Made by a program: the position numbers and the translations under genes. A stretch of 64,000 nt of DNA. Origin: Actinomycetota bacterium (GTDB lineage Bacteria; Actinomycetota; Actinomycetes; Nanopelagicales; Nanopelagicaceae). Shown here piece after piece: positions 1 to 8,923 of the stretch; within the stretch, counting starts at the first letter, position 1, and every line of letters begins with the position of its first letter. The notes below the pieces were generated by a model. That model was not told where the DNA came from, searched no databases, and saw only the letters and a program-made list of their open reading frames with translations. The stretch lies in contig CANBSP010000007.1 of assembly GCA_947372165.1 (NCBI GenBank), forward strand, positions 1 to 64,000, written 5' to 3'.

Positions 1-1427
1 GGATCGATGACTCCGTTATCTACATCCTTGCCGATAACGCATCCGCCGACAAAGTGAGCAGTAAATGGTGCATTCACAAGGTCGCCATAATGCCCGCCAG
101 CGATTCCGCCGTGCTTCTTTGCAATATGGCGCACAACTTCATTCGCAGCCGGAATATATGTGGCATTGGGCTTATTTGAATCATTCTTTGACGTTAACCG
201 CCATCCGAAGATGCCCTTCTTGCCGCTGACCGCAAGAGATGAATCAACATTCTGCATCACAAGCGCTATGACTGTTCGCTCACTCCACCGCTTCACATTG
301 AGGATTCTGATGATCAACTTTGGATTTTTGAAAATCTCGCGCCGCCATTGACGACGACGATCCTTGGCCACAAAACCATCGGTCATAACAGTCTGCAGCA
401 GACCCATAAGATTGCTGCCCTTGCCGTAGCGAACTGGTTCTACGTGAGTGTGATCATCCGGGAAGAATGACGATGTAATAGCAGATCCATCACTGAAATC
501 AATATCTCGAGTGGGCATAAGAGCCCCGGTGAGAGCTTCACTGTTGGTCCGTGAAAGTATGCCCAGCATCGCCGATAACTTCGGCAAGATCCCTTGCCCC
601 TTCATCGTGTGAAGCAATTTCTGAGTGTTATAGGTACCGGCTGCTACAACCACCTCTTGTGCAGTAAAAGTTTTTGTGGAACCAAACCACGATGTGCTCT
701 TGCGCGTCTTAATCTGCCATGAACCATCTGAAGATTCTGCGATCTGAGTGACTGTGTGGAGTGGGAATACCTCTGCCCCTGCACTTTCTGCAAGACCAAG
801 ATAATTCTTGGGCAAAGTATTTTTTGCATTAAATCGACACCCTGTCATGCAGGCTCCGCATTGAGTGCAACCATTGCGATCAGGGCCAAGACCGCCGAAA
901 AATGGGTCTTTTACGCTCTTATTTGTACCATCACCAAAGTAGATCCCAAGCGGCGCCATTTTGAAGGTATGGCCAACGCCCATCTCATCCGCCGCATCTT
1001 TCATCGCCGCATCTGAGTGAGAGAAATAGGGGTTTTCGGTAACGCCCAACATTCGATGCGCGAGGTCATACCAAGGAGTGAGTTCAGATTTCCAATCAGT
1101 AATCGAATTCCATTGCGGATCATTAAAATAGGAATCTGGCGGGGTGTAGAGAGTGTTCGCATAAACAAGTGAGCCGCCACCCACACCAGCACCAGCTAGG
1201 ACCATGACATCTGGCAGTGCGTGTATCCGCTGAATGCCGGTCAAGCCAAGCCTTGGAAAGAAGAGAAACCGGCGAAGTCGCCACGATGTCTTTGGAAAAT
1301 CTTTATCTTTGAATCGTCGACCAGCTTCAATGACTGCGACGCTATACCCCTTCTCGCGCAACCTCAGTGCGGCGACGGATCCGCCAAAACCGGATCCGAT
1401 CACCACTACATCGAAGTCACGTGTCAT
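1..1427 (-). CDS. GMC-family oxidoreductase, cholesterol-oxidase (ChoD)-like, 3' end outside window
   Basis: FAD-dependent oxidoreductase read from the reverse strand; about 475 codons are visible and the C-terminus lies beyond position 1. The start MTRDFDVVVIGSGFGG carries the dinucleotide-binding GxGxxG at residues 11-16. Around residues 187-194 there is a cysteine-rich GCTQCGACMTGC segment, which is typical of the actinobacterial ChoD branch of the GMC family. The start lies 8 bp after the stop of the upstream DUF885 gene, so the two are probably co-transcribed. Substrate is unknown: ChoD-like proteins act on sterols or other alcohols, and nothing here identifies one. Confidence 0.8.
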   Translation of the reverse strand, partial: MTRDFDVVVIGSGFGGSVAALRLREKGYSVAVIEAGRRFKDKDFPKTSWRLRRFLFFPRLGLTGIQRIHALPDVMVLAGAGVGGGSLVYANTLYTPPDSYFNDPQWNSITDWKSELTPWYDLAHRMLGVTENPYFSHSDAAMKDAADEMGVGHTFKMAPLGIYFGDGTNKSVKDPFFGGLGPDRNGCTQCGACMTGCRFNAKNTLPKNYLGLAESAGAEVFPLHTVTQIAESSDGSWQIKTRKSTSWFGSTKTFTAQEVVVAAGTYNTQKLLHTMKGQGILPKLSAMLGILSRTNSEALTGALMPTRDIDFSDGSAITSSFFPDDHTHVEPVRYGKGSNLMGLLQTVMTDGFVAKDRRRQWRREIFKNPKLIIRILNVKRWSERTVIALVMQNVDSSLAVSGKKGIFGWRLTSKNDSNKPNATYIPAANEVVRHIAKKHGGIAGGHYGDLVNAPFTAHFVGGCVIGKDVDNGVID

Positions 1428-1435
1428 GAGAATAG

Positions 1436-3085
1436 TTATCCTTGGAAGGAACGCATCTCTACGCGAAGAGAATCCAGACCCATTGGTCCAATCTTCAACG
1501 CATAGTTGTGGAATGACTTGAGATCAAAGGCAGAACCGAGACGTTGCTTAGTCTCTTCGCGAATCTCCATCCAGATGCGCTCTCCTACTTTGTATGAGAT
1601 CGCCTGTCCTGGCCATGAGAGATAACGTTCGATCTCCGATTGCGCGAAATCTGGCTCGATCAAAGCTCTCTCCACCATCAAGTTAAAGGCAGATTCGGCG
1701 TTCCATGGCTTGCCATCAAAGTCATTGAGACCTAAGTGCATTCCGATATCGACAACGATTCGAGCGGCACGGAGTGCTTGACCAGAGAGGTATCCGAGTT
1801 CGAGCGCTGGGTCTTCAAAGGCGCCGAGTTCATCCATAAAGCGTTCGGCATAGAGCGCCCAACCTTCGCCGTACCCTGAGATCCACGCGCCTGTACGTTG
1901 GAAACGAGAGAGGCGATCTTTCTCAATGGTGGCGGTTGCTACCTGGAGGTGATGGCCTGGAACTGCTTCGTGGTACCAGGTTGAGGCGATATGCCAGAAG
2001 TTGAACGTATCTTTGCCCATTGTTGGGTACCAGGTAATTCCTGGGCGAGAGAGATCTTCAGAGGGCCCGGTGTAATACATGGCGGCAGAAGATCCTTCTG
2101 GCGCAAGGCGGGCATCGCAGAAGCGAATGCGATCATCAACATCGAAGTAGACGCCATCGAGTCGTTCGATCGCGGCATCAGTGAAGCTACGCAACTCTTT
2201 CAAAAGATTATCTGACCCGTGAATCTTAAGATGATCGCTCTCTTCGCAGAATGCGGCAACTTCAGCCAGCGTCTTGCAGTGCGGAGCAATCTTCGCTGCA
2301 GCGCGCCACATGCGATCGTTAATCGCTTGAAGATCTTGCTTGCCCCATTCATATGTCGCAAGGAGATCAATATCTGCACCGGTGAAGTACTTCGCCCATG
2401 GCGCATAACGCTTCTCACCCACGCCATCGGTCTCGGCAGAGCGAGGGGCATGAACTTCTTCCATCCACTTTGACATCTCAAGGCATGCTTGCTCAGCGCT
2501 CTTTGCTGCAGCGGCGATATCGGCATTGCCTGGAGCAATATCTGCGGCAAGCTTTGAGTAGGCGCCGGACCCATGAGTCTTCAATTGACCTGCGACGGCG
2601 AGAACTTGGCGACGAGCAGTGCGATGGCCTTCGGCATGCACTTCTTCGAGGCAGTCCTTCCAAGATTTCAACGCACTAGCGATTGCACTCAAACGCTTAC
2701 CTGCATTCGCTACCTTTTCTGGAGTTTCGTAGGTCATAGTTGAGAAGATCTGACGGATGCCACTGACAGGAGAGGCAAGTTGGCCGTATGTCGCATATGC
2801 CTCACGAGAGTCGTGAAGTTGGAGGCGAGAGGAGATGCGCTCGACAAAGACGGTCTGAGCAATTCGATCGATCTCATCGATAGGTTGTAGAGACTTCATC
2901 TTGCTCAACGCCTCGCGGGCGTAAGCAGCTGATTTATTTGCATGGGCGAGCGAGAAGTCATCGAGCTGATCTTCAAAGCCTGGGATGCCAAGACGTGTGC
3001 AATTCATCGGGCTAAAAGCCGCTGATTTCTGCACAAATTCATCGGATAGGGCGAAGATTTCTGAGCGGTGAGTCTGAGTAGTCAT
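1436..3085 (-). CDS. DUF885 family predicted metallopeptidase
   Basis: 549-aa protein of the DUF885 family, which is predicted to be zinc peptidases. The putative metal site HEAVPGHH lies near residues 370-377. The reading frame is open further upstream, to 3271, but that extension overlaps the divergent NhaA gene. The start MTTQTHRSEIF at 3085 is therefore preferred. No signal peptide is visible, so it is probably cytoplasmic. The oxidoreductase gene follows 8 bp downstream. Family membership is clear; the natural substrate is not. Confidence 0.8.
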   Translation of the reverse strand: MTTQTHRSEIFALSDEFVQKSAAFSPMNCTRLGIPGFEDQLDDFSLAHANKSAAYAREALSKMKSLQPIDEIDRIAQTVFVERISSRLQLHDSREAYATYGQLASPVSGIRQIFSTMTYETPEKVANAGKRLSAIASALKSWKDCLEEVHAEGHRTARRQVLAVAGQLKTHGSGAYSKLAADIAPGNADIAAAAKSAEQACLEMSKWMEEVHAPRSAETDGVGEKRYAPWAKYFTGADIDLLATYEWGKQDLQAINDRMWRAAAKIAPHCKTLAEVAAFCEESDHLKIHGSDNLLKELRSFTDAAIERLDGVYFDVDDRIRFCDARLAPEGSSAAMYYTGPSEDLSRPGITWYPTMGKDTFNFWHIASTWYHEAVPGHHLQVATATIEKDRLSRFQRTGAWISGYGEGWALYAERFMDELGAFEDPALELGYLSGQALRAARIVVDIGMHLGLNDFDGKPWNAESAFNLMVERALIEPDFAQSEIERYLSWPGQAISYKVGERIWMEIREETKQRLGSAFDLKSFHNYALKIGPMGLDSLRVEMRSFQG

Positions 3086-3125
3086 GGCTATTTTTAGCAC
3101 GGAACGGGTGGAATGTCCTCCCCTT

Positions 3126-3935
3126 ATGATTACCCGCATGGTCTCCGAGCTCTTAACCTTCATCTTCTTCACCTTGATTGGGTTGGAACTACGTGCTGGG
3201 TTAGCCAAACCAAAGGATGCCATCCTGCCTGCCCTATCAGCCTTGGCGGGCATGATCCTTCCTGCGCTCATCTTTATCCTTCAGCACCCTCACTCCAGCG
3301 CCTGGGCTGTAACAATGCCAACCGACGTAGCGCTGGCGATTGGTGCACTGAGTATCTTAGGTAAGCGTGTGAATCCCGCAGTACGACTCTTTCTCTTAAC
3401 TCTTGCAGTCGCGGATGATTTCTTCTCACTCTTAGTTATTGGAATTTTCTTTAGATCAGATCTCAACCTTTCGAGTGCGATCTATACACTTGGCGCAGCC
3501 GCGATCGGCTTCGTACTCCCATTCAGATCAATCTTGATCAAAGTACTGGCGCCATTTGCAACCTTTATCGTCATTCCCCTCTATCTCTGGATCAACCTCT
3601 TATCAAAACTAGATTTCTCGCATCTCACTGGATCAATCACCACATCACTCATCATCGCGCGAGTGGTTGGAAAGGTTCTTGGCATTTCACTTGCAGCCTG
3701 GTTAATGACCAGAATGACTAGGCTTCAATTACCAGCCGGGTTGACTCTTCATGAAATTACTGGGGTTGGTTTTCTCGCCGGGATGGGACTGACTGTTTCG
3801 ATCGTGATTGCGGAAATTACCCTGAGTTCGCCGTCAGATTTGGCTCAGGTTCGTATTGGTTTATTCTTTGCCGCCCTGTTATCTGGCGCGCTGGGATTGA
3901 TCTGGTTAAGAGCTGGAGCCCCCCGTCAGGATTGA
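3126..3935 (+). CDS. Short NhaA-type Na+/H+ antiporter homologue
   Basis: 269-aa membrane protein that aligns with the core of NhaA. FTLIGLELR matches the family's VGLE segment, PTDVALAIGAL matches the TDIAFALGV helix with its conserved Asp, and LAVADDFF carries the paired aspartates (Asp163-Asp164 in E. coli) that bind the ion. It is much shorter than the usual ~390 aa. The first transmembrane helix and a central stretch containing the family's LKSGVHAT segment are missing. The start at 3126 is chosen because the conserved region begins there; an upstream ATG at 3084 would overlap the DUF885 start. The last 19 bp overlap the tRNA-Thr gene on the other strand. It may still be a transporter, but function is uncertain. 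Confidence 0.7.
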   Translation: MITRMVSELLTFIFFTLIGLELRAGLAKPKDAILPALSALAGMILPALIFILQHPHSSAWAVTMPTDVALAIGALSILGKRVNPAVRLFLLTLAVADDFFSLLVIGIFFRSDLNLSSAIYTLGAAAIGFVLPFRSILIKVLAPFATFIVIPLYLWINLLSKLDFSHLTGSITTSLIIARVVGKVLGISLAAWLMTRMTRLQLPAGLTLHEITGVGFLAGMGLTVSIVIAEITLSSPSDLAQVRIGLFFAALLSGALGLIWLRAGAPRQD

Positions 3936-3988
3936 ACTGACGACCTGCCGCTTACAAGGCGGCTGCTCTACCACTGAGCTAGGGAGGC
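3917..3988 (-). tRNA. tRNA-Thr(UGU)
   Basis: 72-nt cloverleaf on the reverse strand. The acceptor stem is GCCTCCC/GGGGGGC (one T-G pair), the D stem GCTC/GAGC, the anticodon stem GCCGC/GCGGC around the loop CTTGTAA (anticodon TGT), and the T arm GTCAG-TTCAATC-CTGAC. CCA is not encoded. The 3' end overlaps the last 19 bp of the convergent NhaA-like gene. Confidence 0.93.
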
Positions 3989-4018
3989 GATCCCTTAGTA
4001 GATCGGCCTCTTGAAAGA

Positions 4019-4063
4019 GGATCTACCAAGTTCCCCTCAGTCGATCCTTGCGGATCTACCAAG
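4019..4063. repeat. 12-bp direct repeat GGATCTACCAAG
   Basis: Two identical copies (4019-4030 and 4052-4063), 33 bp apart, lie between tRNA-Thr and ppx. The first copy also forms the right arm of a hairpin with GTAGATC at about 3998. Function is unknown; it could be a processing site or regulatory element of the tRNA transcript. Confidence 0.5.
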
Positions 4064-4107
4064 AGGCGTAATTATGGCACGGGCAATTGCCAGCGCGAAA
4101 TCGTGGC

Positions 4108-4113
4108 TATAGT
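4108..4113 (+). promoter_or_regulatory. -10 element of ppx (leaderless)
   Basis: TATAGT ends 6 nt before the ATG at 4120, so the mRNA probably begins at or next to the start codon. Confidence 0.6.
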
Positions 4114-4119
4114 CCGCAT

Positions 4120-5037
4120 ATGCGCCTTGGGGTCCTGGATATCGGTTCAAATACCGTCCATTTACAGGTTGTCGACACCCACCCAGGGGCTCGTCCCAAC
4201 CCGACCTATAACTACAAAGAAGAGCTTCGGCTAACCGAATTCCTCCAGCGCGATAATTCAATCTCGCAAGGCGGTATCGATGCACTCCGCGGAGCGGTAG
4301 GTCGTGCGCTCGATCACGCCAAATCTGTCAAGGTCGAAGAGTTCCTCCCATTCGCAACTTCTGCTCTTCGTGAATCTGCTAACGGTGATGTGATTCTACG
4401 TAACATCAACAAGGAATTAAAGATTGATATTCAAGTTCTCAGCGGAGAAGAAGAAGCAAAGCTCACCTTCCTTGCCGCTCGTCGATGGTTTGGTTGGTCT
4501 AGTGGCCGGCTGCTCGTGATCGATATCGGCGGCGGCTCACTAGAAATCGCAGTAGGTACTGATGAAGCACCAGAGGTAGCGGTCTCACTTCCTTTGGGTG
4601 CTGCTCGCCTGACACAAAATCACTTATCTGGTGATCCATACTCAAGTAAATCAATTAACGTCCTGCGCGAACATATCGAAGAACAGCTTGATTCAATCTT
4701 GCCGGCCTTGGTTCATCATCAAGATACTGATCGAGCTATCGCAACGTCAAAGACACTTCGCACTCTCGCCCGGCTTTGTGGTGACTGGTTTGATGGAAAT
4801 GGAAAAAATATCAAGATTGATGCGATCCGAAAGATCTGTAATCGTCTCGGCGATATGACACTCGAAGAACGGACCAAGCTGCCAGGCGTATCTGCGAACC
4901 GCGCCCGTCAGATTGTTGCTGGCGCCTATGTCACCGAATCCGTCATGCGAAATCTTGACCTACGTGAATTAGAGATCTGTCCTTGGGCGCTGCGTGAAGG
5001 CGTTGTTCTTAAATGGATGGACTGGACTGAAAAGTAA
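4120..5037 (+). CDS. ppx: Ppx/GppA family exopolyphosphatase
   Basis: 305-aa member of the Ppx/GppA phosphatase family in the ASKHA fold. These enzymes remove terminal phosphate from polyphosphate or from pppGpp. Phosphate-binding loops are visible as DIGSNTVHL near the N-terminus and DIGGGSLEIAVG in the middle. The start at 4120 fits the family N-terminus and the TATAGT box 6 nt upstream; an in-frame ATG at 4087 would add residues unlike the family. The stop lies 4 bp from the convergent mutT1 stop, and ppk is just beyond, so polyphosphate synthesis and breakdown genes are neighbours. The short form resembles mycobacterial Ppx proteins. Confidence 0.85.
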   Translation: MRLGVLDIGSNTVHLQVVDTHPGARPNPTYNYKEELRLTEFLQRDNSISQGGIDALRGAVGRALDHAKSVKVEEFLPFATSALRESANGDVILRNINKELKIDIQVLSGEEEAKLTFLAARRWFGWSSGRLLVIDIGGGSLEIAVGTDEAPEVAVSLPLGAARLTQNHLSGDPYSSKSINVLREHIEEQLDSILPALVHHQDTDRAIATSKTLRTLARLCGDWFDGNGKNIKIDAIRKICNRLGDMTLEERTKLPGVSANRARQIVAGAYVTESVMRNLDLRELEICPWALREGVVLKWMDWTEK

Positions 5038-5041
5038 GTAA

Positions 5042-5935
5042 TTACGCCGGTTTTACTGGCGCTTCTAAGCGATCGATTTGTAGGACTTCTTTCTTATTGT
5101 GATGCAAGACCCAAGACTCCCCTGGTTCCAACTTATTTGATGGATAATCAAAATCAATCTTCTTCGTCAATTTCTCCATCATGCGAGGCAGTACTGGATT
5201 GTGGCTACAGAGCAGAATCGGCTCATTCTCTTTGATGAGATCCTTCGCGTAATCAATCGCCTTCTCTTTATTCTTCTTCCAGGTATATTCACTGATCTTG
5301 TTGGTGATCTTCATAGCGATACCAAGTGCCTTTGCCATCTGCTCGACGGTATCGTGGCATCGAACTGCATCGGATGTATGAATCTGTGTGAGGCCGTAAA
5401 CCTGATAGAGCGAGAGCATCCGGCGAGCTTGTTGTTGGCCAAGTTGCTCGAGCGGACGATCTTCATCTTCGCTCTGCCACTCCTCGCGAGCTATTGCCTT
5501 TGCGTGACGAAGCATGATGAGCGGGTAGGAATCAAAGGCAACGTCGTTGAATTTTTCGATGATTTCGCGATCTGAATCTCGAGTAACTTTTTCGACCGCA
5601 TCATTTATCGAATACCACTCGAGTGCATCTACTTCATCGTTGGGATGAAATTCGGGTGAATCATCTGCAAGGCGAGCCGACCAATAGAAGACTTGCTTTA
5701 AACCATCAGCAACAAAGTATTCAATGTCGCCAATATACGGACCAAAACTTACCTTCAAATTCGTCTCTTCTAACGTCTCGCGATAGGCGCAGGCAATCGT
5801 CGATTCACCGGGATCTTGCTTGCCCTTAGGAAGTGACCAATCGTCATAACGAGGTCTATGAACCAAGGCGATTTGAACTTCCCCGTTTACCTTGCGCCAA
5901 ATGACTGAACCGGCAGCAATAATCGCGCTACTCAC
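5042..5935 (-). CDS. mutT1: NUDIX hydrolase fused to histidine phosphatase (MutT1-like)
   Basis: 297-aa two-domain protein. The N-terminal NUDIX domain has its signature in GKQDPGE...RETLEETNL. The C-terminal SixA/histidine-phosphatase domain begins with LIMLRHAKA. Mycobacterial MutT1 has this same architecture, hydrolyses 8-oxo-(d)GTP and diadenosine polyphosphates, and also sits beside ppk. The GTG at 5935 overlaps the ppk stop as GTGA and is preferred; an ATG at 5953 would overlap ppk by 22 bp. It is translationally coupled to ppk. Confidence 0.85.
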   Translation of the reverse strand: MSSAIIAAGSVIWRKVNGEVQIALVHRPRYDDWSLPKGKQDPGESTIACAYRETLEETNLKVSFGPYIGDIEYFVADGLKQVFYWSARLADDSPEFHPNDEVDALEWYSINDAVEKVTRDSDREIIEKFNDVAFDSYPLIMLRHAKAIAREEWQSEDEDRPLEQLGQQQARRMLSLYQVYGLTQIHTSDAVRCHDTVEQMAKALGIAMKITNKISEYTWKKNKEKAIDYAKDLIKENEPILLCSHNPVLPRMMEKLTKKIDFDYPSNKLEPGESWVLHHNKKEVLQIDRLEAPVKPA

Positions 5936-8013
5936 CCGCGAGCCCGATACCAATCAATGGAGGCTTGGTGGAAATCCATGAGTCGCTCACCATTTGGAGT
6001 TTGAACCACGCGGCGCCATGAGCCAGATTCAGTCATATGCCAACTCGAAGTCTTATCTGAGAGGTAACCATCGATGGCACGAAGAAGGTGGCGCTTGTGA
6101 TCTGCTTGAGTGATCTTCACAAGTGATTCAACGCGGCGGCGTAGGTTGCGATCCATGAGGTCAGCAGAACCAATCCAGAGTTCGTCATCCCCGCCATTGA
6201 CGAAATGGAAAATACGAGAGTGCTCGAGGAATCGACCAAGGATCGATACTGCATGGATATTCTCCGAAAGACCTGGCACGCCGGTGCGAATTGCGCAGAT
6301 GCCGCGGACGATGAGTTCGACCTTCACGCCGGCTTGGCTCGCACGATAGAGCGCTTCGATGAATTCTTCATCGAGAATCGAGTTGAGTTTAAAGCGAATG
6401 CCTGAAGGTTTTCCCGCCTTGTGATTCTCGATTTCTCGATCAATCTTTTCAAGAAATCCTGGCGCCATTGTGCGAGGTGCAACCAAGATACGTTCAAAGG
6501 ATGTCTGTGGCGCAAAACCCGAGAGCTGGTTGAAGAGCTTGTTCACATCGTCACCGAGGACAGCATCTGATGAGAGCAGGCCAAAATCTTCATAGAGTCG
6601 GGCGGTCTTTGGATTGTAATTTCCGGTACCCATATGGACATAACGACGAATTCCATTCGTCTCTTGTCTGACTACAAGTGAGAGCTTTGCATGAGTCTTA
6701 AATCCAACTAAGCCATAGACAACGTGTACGCCAGCATCTTCGAGTTTTCTGGCCCATCGGACATTTGCCTGCTCATCAAATCGGGCACGAATCTCAACAA
6801 CTGCGAGGACCTGCTTGCCCGCTTCGGCAGCTTCGATCAGCGCCGCCATAATGGGTGAATCACCTGATGTTCGGTATAACGTCTGCTTGATCGCCAGCAC
6901 ATGCGGATCGCGAGCAGCGCTCTCCAGGAAGCGCACAACAGATGAAGTAAAGGATTCATAAGGGTGGTGGACCAAGATCTCTTGCTTGCGAATCGCTGAG
7001 AAGAACTCATCGTAATTCTCGGAGTCGATATCGCGAAGAAGTGGCGGGGTCTGGTTTTGGAAGGATTGGAACTTCAACTCAGGCAGGTCGATATCCGCAA
7101 TGACGTTAAGCCCCGTCAGATCCAGCGGCTCTGATACTCGGGAAATGTCCTGTGGCTTGATATCAAGTTCTTCCATCAAAGTAGAGAGAAGTTCGGCATC
7201 AATATCTGGGTTTACTTCAAGACGAACAGGTGGGCCGAATTTACGGCGCAACAGTTCTTGTTCCATTGTTGCGAGTAGATCATCTGACTCTTCTTCTTCC
7301 AGCGCAAGGTCGGCATTTCGTGTCAGACGAAATGTATAATAACTCTTGATATCCATACCTGGGAAGAGTTGATCAAGATTTGCAATGATCACTTGTTCGA
7401 GTGGAATGAAACGACGTGCCACATTCTTCTCAATTGGGATGAAGCGTGGAAGATTTGATGGCACCTTTACACGGGCGAAGAGCTCTTCCTCTGAATCAGG
7501 AAGACCCACAACAACAGCCAGGTTAAGTGAGAGGCCAGAGATATATGGGAACGGATGTGAGGGATCTACTGCAAGCGGGGTGAGAACTGGAAAGATCTTT
7601 GAATGAAAGATCTCGTTGACATAACCGCGTTCATCCTCTGAAAGCTCGTCCCATTTAGTGAGGCCGATACCGTGATCAGCAAGAGCGGGCAAAACAGATT
7701 CATGAAAGCATCGTGATTGACGCTGGATCAACTCTTGGGTCTTCTGCGACAACTCAGTCATCAATTGACGCGGGTTATAACCAGCAGTATTCGTCTTCGT
7801 TATGCCCGCAGCGAGTTTGCGCTTGAGTGATGCGACGCGAATCATGTAAAAGTCGTCGAGGTTAGAGGAGAAGATCGCTAAGAAGCGACAACGCTCAAGC
7901 AATGGCGTCGACTCATCTTCAGCCAATTCCAGAACGCGCTGATTAAAGGCTAACCACGAAAGTTCGCGGTCGATTAGCCGTTCGCGCGGGTTCTCGGCGA
8001 TCGAGTGACTCAT
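5932..8013 (-). CDS. ppk: Polyphosphate kinase 1
   Basis: 693 aa, the usual PPK1 length. It makes polyphosphate from ATP reversibly. The N-terminal ERLIDRELSWLAFNQRVLELA is diagnostic, and RYVHMGTGNYNPKTARLYED contains the catalytic histidine that becomes phosphorylated. A GGAG motif lies upstream of the start. mutT1 follows with a GTGA overlap. With ppx on the opposite strand, this forms a compact polyphosphate locus. Confidence 0.95.
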   Translation of the reverse strand: MSHSIAENPRERLIDRELSWLAFNQRVLELAEDESTPLLERCRFLAIFSSNLDDFYMIRVASLKRKLAAGITKTNTAGYNPRQLMTELSQKTQELIQRQSRCFHESVLPALADHGIGLTKWDELSEDERGYVNEIFHSKIFPVLTPLAVDPSHPFPYISGLSLNLAVVVGLPDSEEELFARVKVPSNLPRFIPIEKNVARRFIPLEQVIIANLDQLFPGMDIKSYYTFRLTRNADLALEEEESDDLLATMEQELLRRKFGPPVRLEVNPDIDAELLSTLMEELDIKPQDISRVSEPLDLTGLNVIADIDLPELKFQSFQNQTPPLLRDIDSENYDEFFSAIRKQEILVHHPYESFTSSVVRFLESAARDPHVLAIKQTLYRTSGDSPIMAALIEAAEAGKQVLAVVEIRARFDEQANVRWARKLEDAGVHVVYGLVGFKTHAKLSLVVRQETNGIRRYVHMGTGNYNPKTARLYEDFGLLSSDAVLGDDVNKLFNQLSGFAPQTSFERILVAPRTMAPGFLEKIDREIENHKAGKPSGIRFKLNSILDEEFIEALYRASQAGVKVELIVRGICAIRTGVPGLSENIHAVSILGRFLEHSRIFHFVNGGDDELWIGSADLMDRNLRRRVESLVKITQADHKRHLLRAIDGYLSDKTSSWHMTESGSWRRVVQTPNGERLMDFHQASIDWYRARG

Positions 8014-8077
8014 AAGGACAGTTTCTCCTACTTAGGTGAACAACAGGTAATAATCCGGCAAACTGAGAGGGGTAGCG

Positions 8078-8923
8078 CTATTTGGCGCGTGCGGCAGCGA
8101 TCCAGTACATGACGATCGCAGTCGCAACCGACGCATTAAGGGACTCGACCTCTGAATTCATCGGAATAGAGAGCACTAAATCGCACTTCTCTCGAGCCAG
8201 GCGGGATAGACCCTTTCCTTCAGAGCCCACGATGACATAGACCGACTCTTCTGCAAGTGAGAACTGTGGAAGATCTTCATCACCATCTGCGGCAAGTCCT
8301 ACGACGAAGAAGCCAGCTTTCTTCGCATCTTCGATTGAACGAACCAAGTTTGTGACTTGTGAGATCGGCATCCGGGCTGCGGCACCGGCTGATGCCTTCC
8401 AGGCAGATCCAGTCATCGATGCATTGCGACGTTCTGGAATAACTACTCCGTCGGCGCCAAAAGCGGCAGCACTTCGGACGATGGCACCAAGATTATGTGG
8501 ATCGGTTACGCCATCCATTCCGATGATGAGGCCAGCTTTGTCACCAGCGCGAGCGTTGGCGAGCATCTGATCAAAATCGGTATAGGTGAATGGCTTGATA
8601 ACGAGAGCGATTCCCTGATGTGTTGTCGTGCCAGTAACCCCATCAATCGTGCCACGAGGAACTTCCTTGATGACTAAATTCTGATTCTTTGCCAATCGAA
8701 GTGACTCAGCAATTTTCTCATCGACTTCAGTGCGTTCGGCGAGCAACAACTCTTTTGCCGGGATCTTTGCACGAAGCGCTTCGACAACAGAGTTCTTGCC
8801 AGCGACCGCATCCCCTGATGGCTTGGTCTCGCGACGTGATTCTGGGCGGCGGCTCTCCTCACGGCGAACTGCTCGTGCTGGTGCGGTTGCTGCTTCGCGG
8901 CGTTTGCGTCCTGGACGTGTCAT
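8078..8923 (-). CDS. rlmB: 23S rRNA (guanosine-2'-O-)-methyltransferase, TrmH/RlmB family
   Basis: 281-aa SPOUT methyltransferase that methylates a 23S rRNA guanosine (G2251 in E. coli). The three family motifs are present: NLGAIVRSAAAFGADGVV, VGSEGKGLSRL and SIPMNSEVESLNASVA. A basic, low-complexity N-terminal tail of about 50 residues (RRE/RPE rich) precedes the substrate-binding domain. The ATG at 8923 overlaps the cysS stop as ATGA, which decides the start over an in-frame ATG at 8935. The cysS-rlmB pairing is standard in Actinobacteria. Confidence 0.9.
   Translation of the reverse strand: MTRPGRKRREAATAPARAVRREESRRPESRRETKPSGDAVAGKNSVVEALRAKIPAKELLLAERTEVDEKIAESLRLAKNQNLVIKEVPRGTIDGVTGTTTHQGIALVIKPFTYTDFDQMLANARAGDKAGLIIGMDGVTDPHNLGAIVRSAAAFGADGVVIPERRNASMTGSAWKASAGAAARMPISQVTNLVRSIEDAKKAGFFVVGLAADGDEDLPQFSLAEESVYVIVGSEGKGLSRLAREKCDLVLSIPMNSEVESLNASVATAIVMYWIAAARAK

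Noticed and set aside
644-1192. Small open frames on both strands inside the first gene
   Set aside because: They are shadows of the GMC oxidoreductase, whose frame runs off the window edge and gives the expected FAD and Cys motifs.
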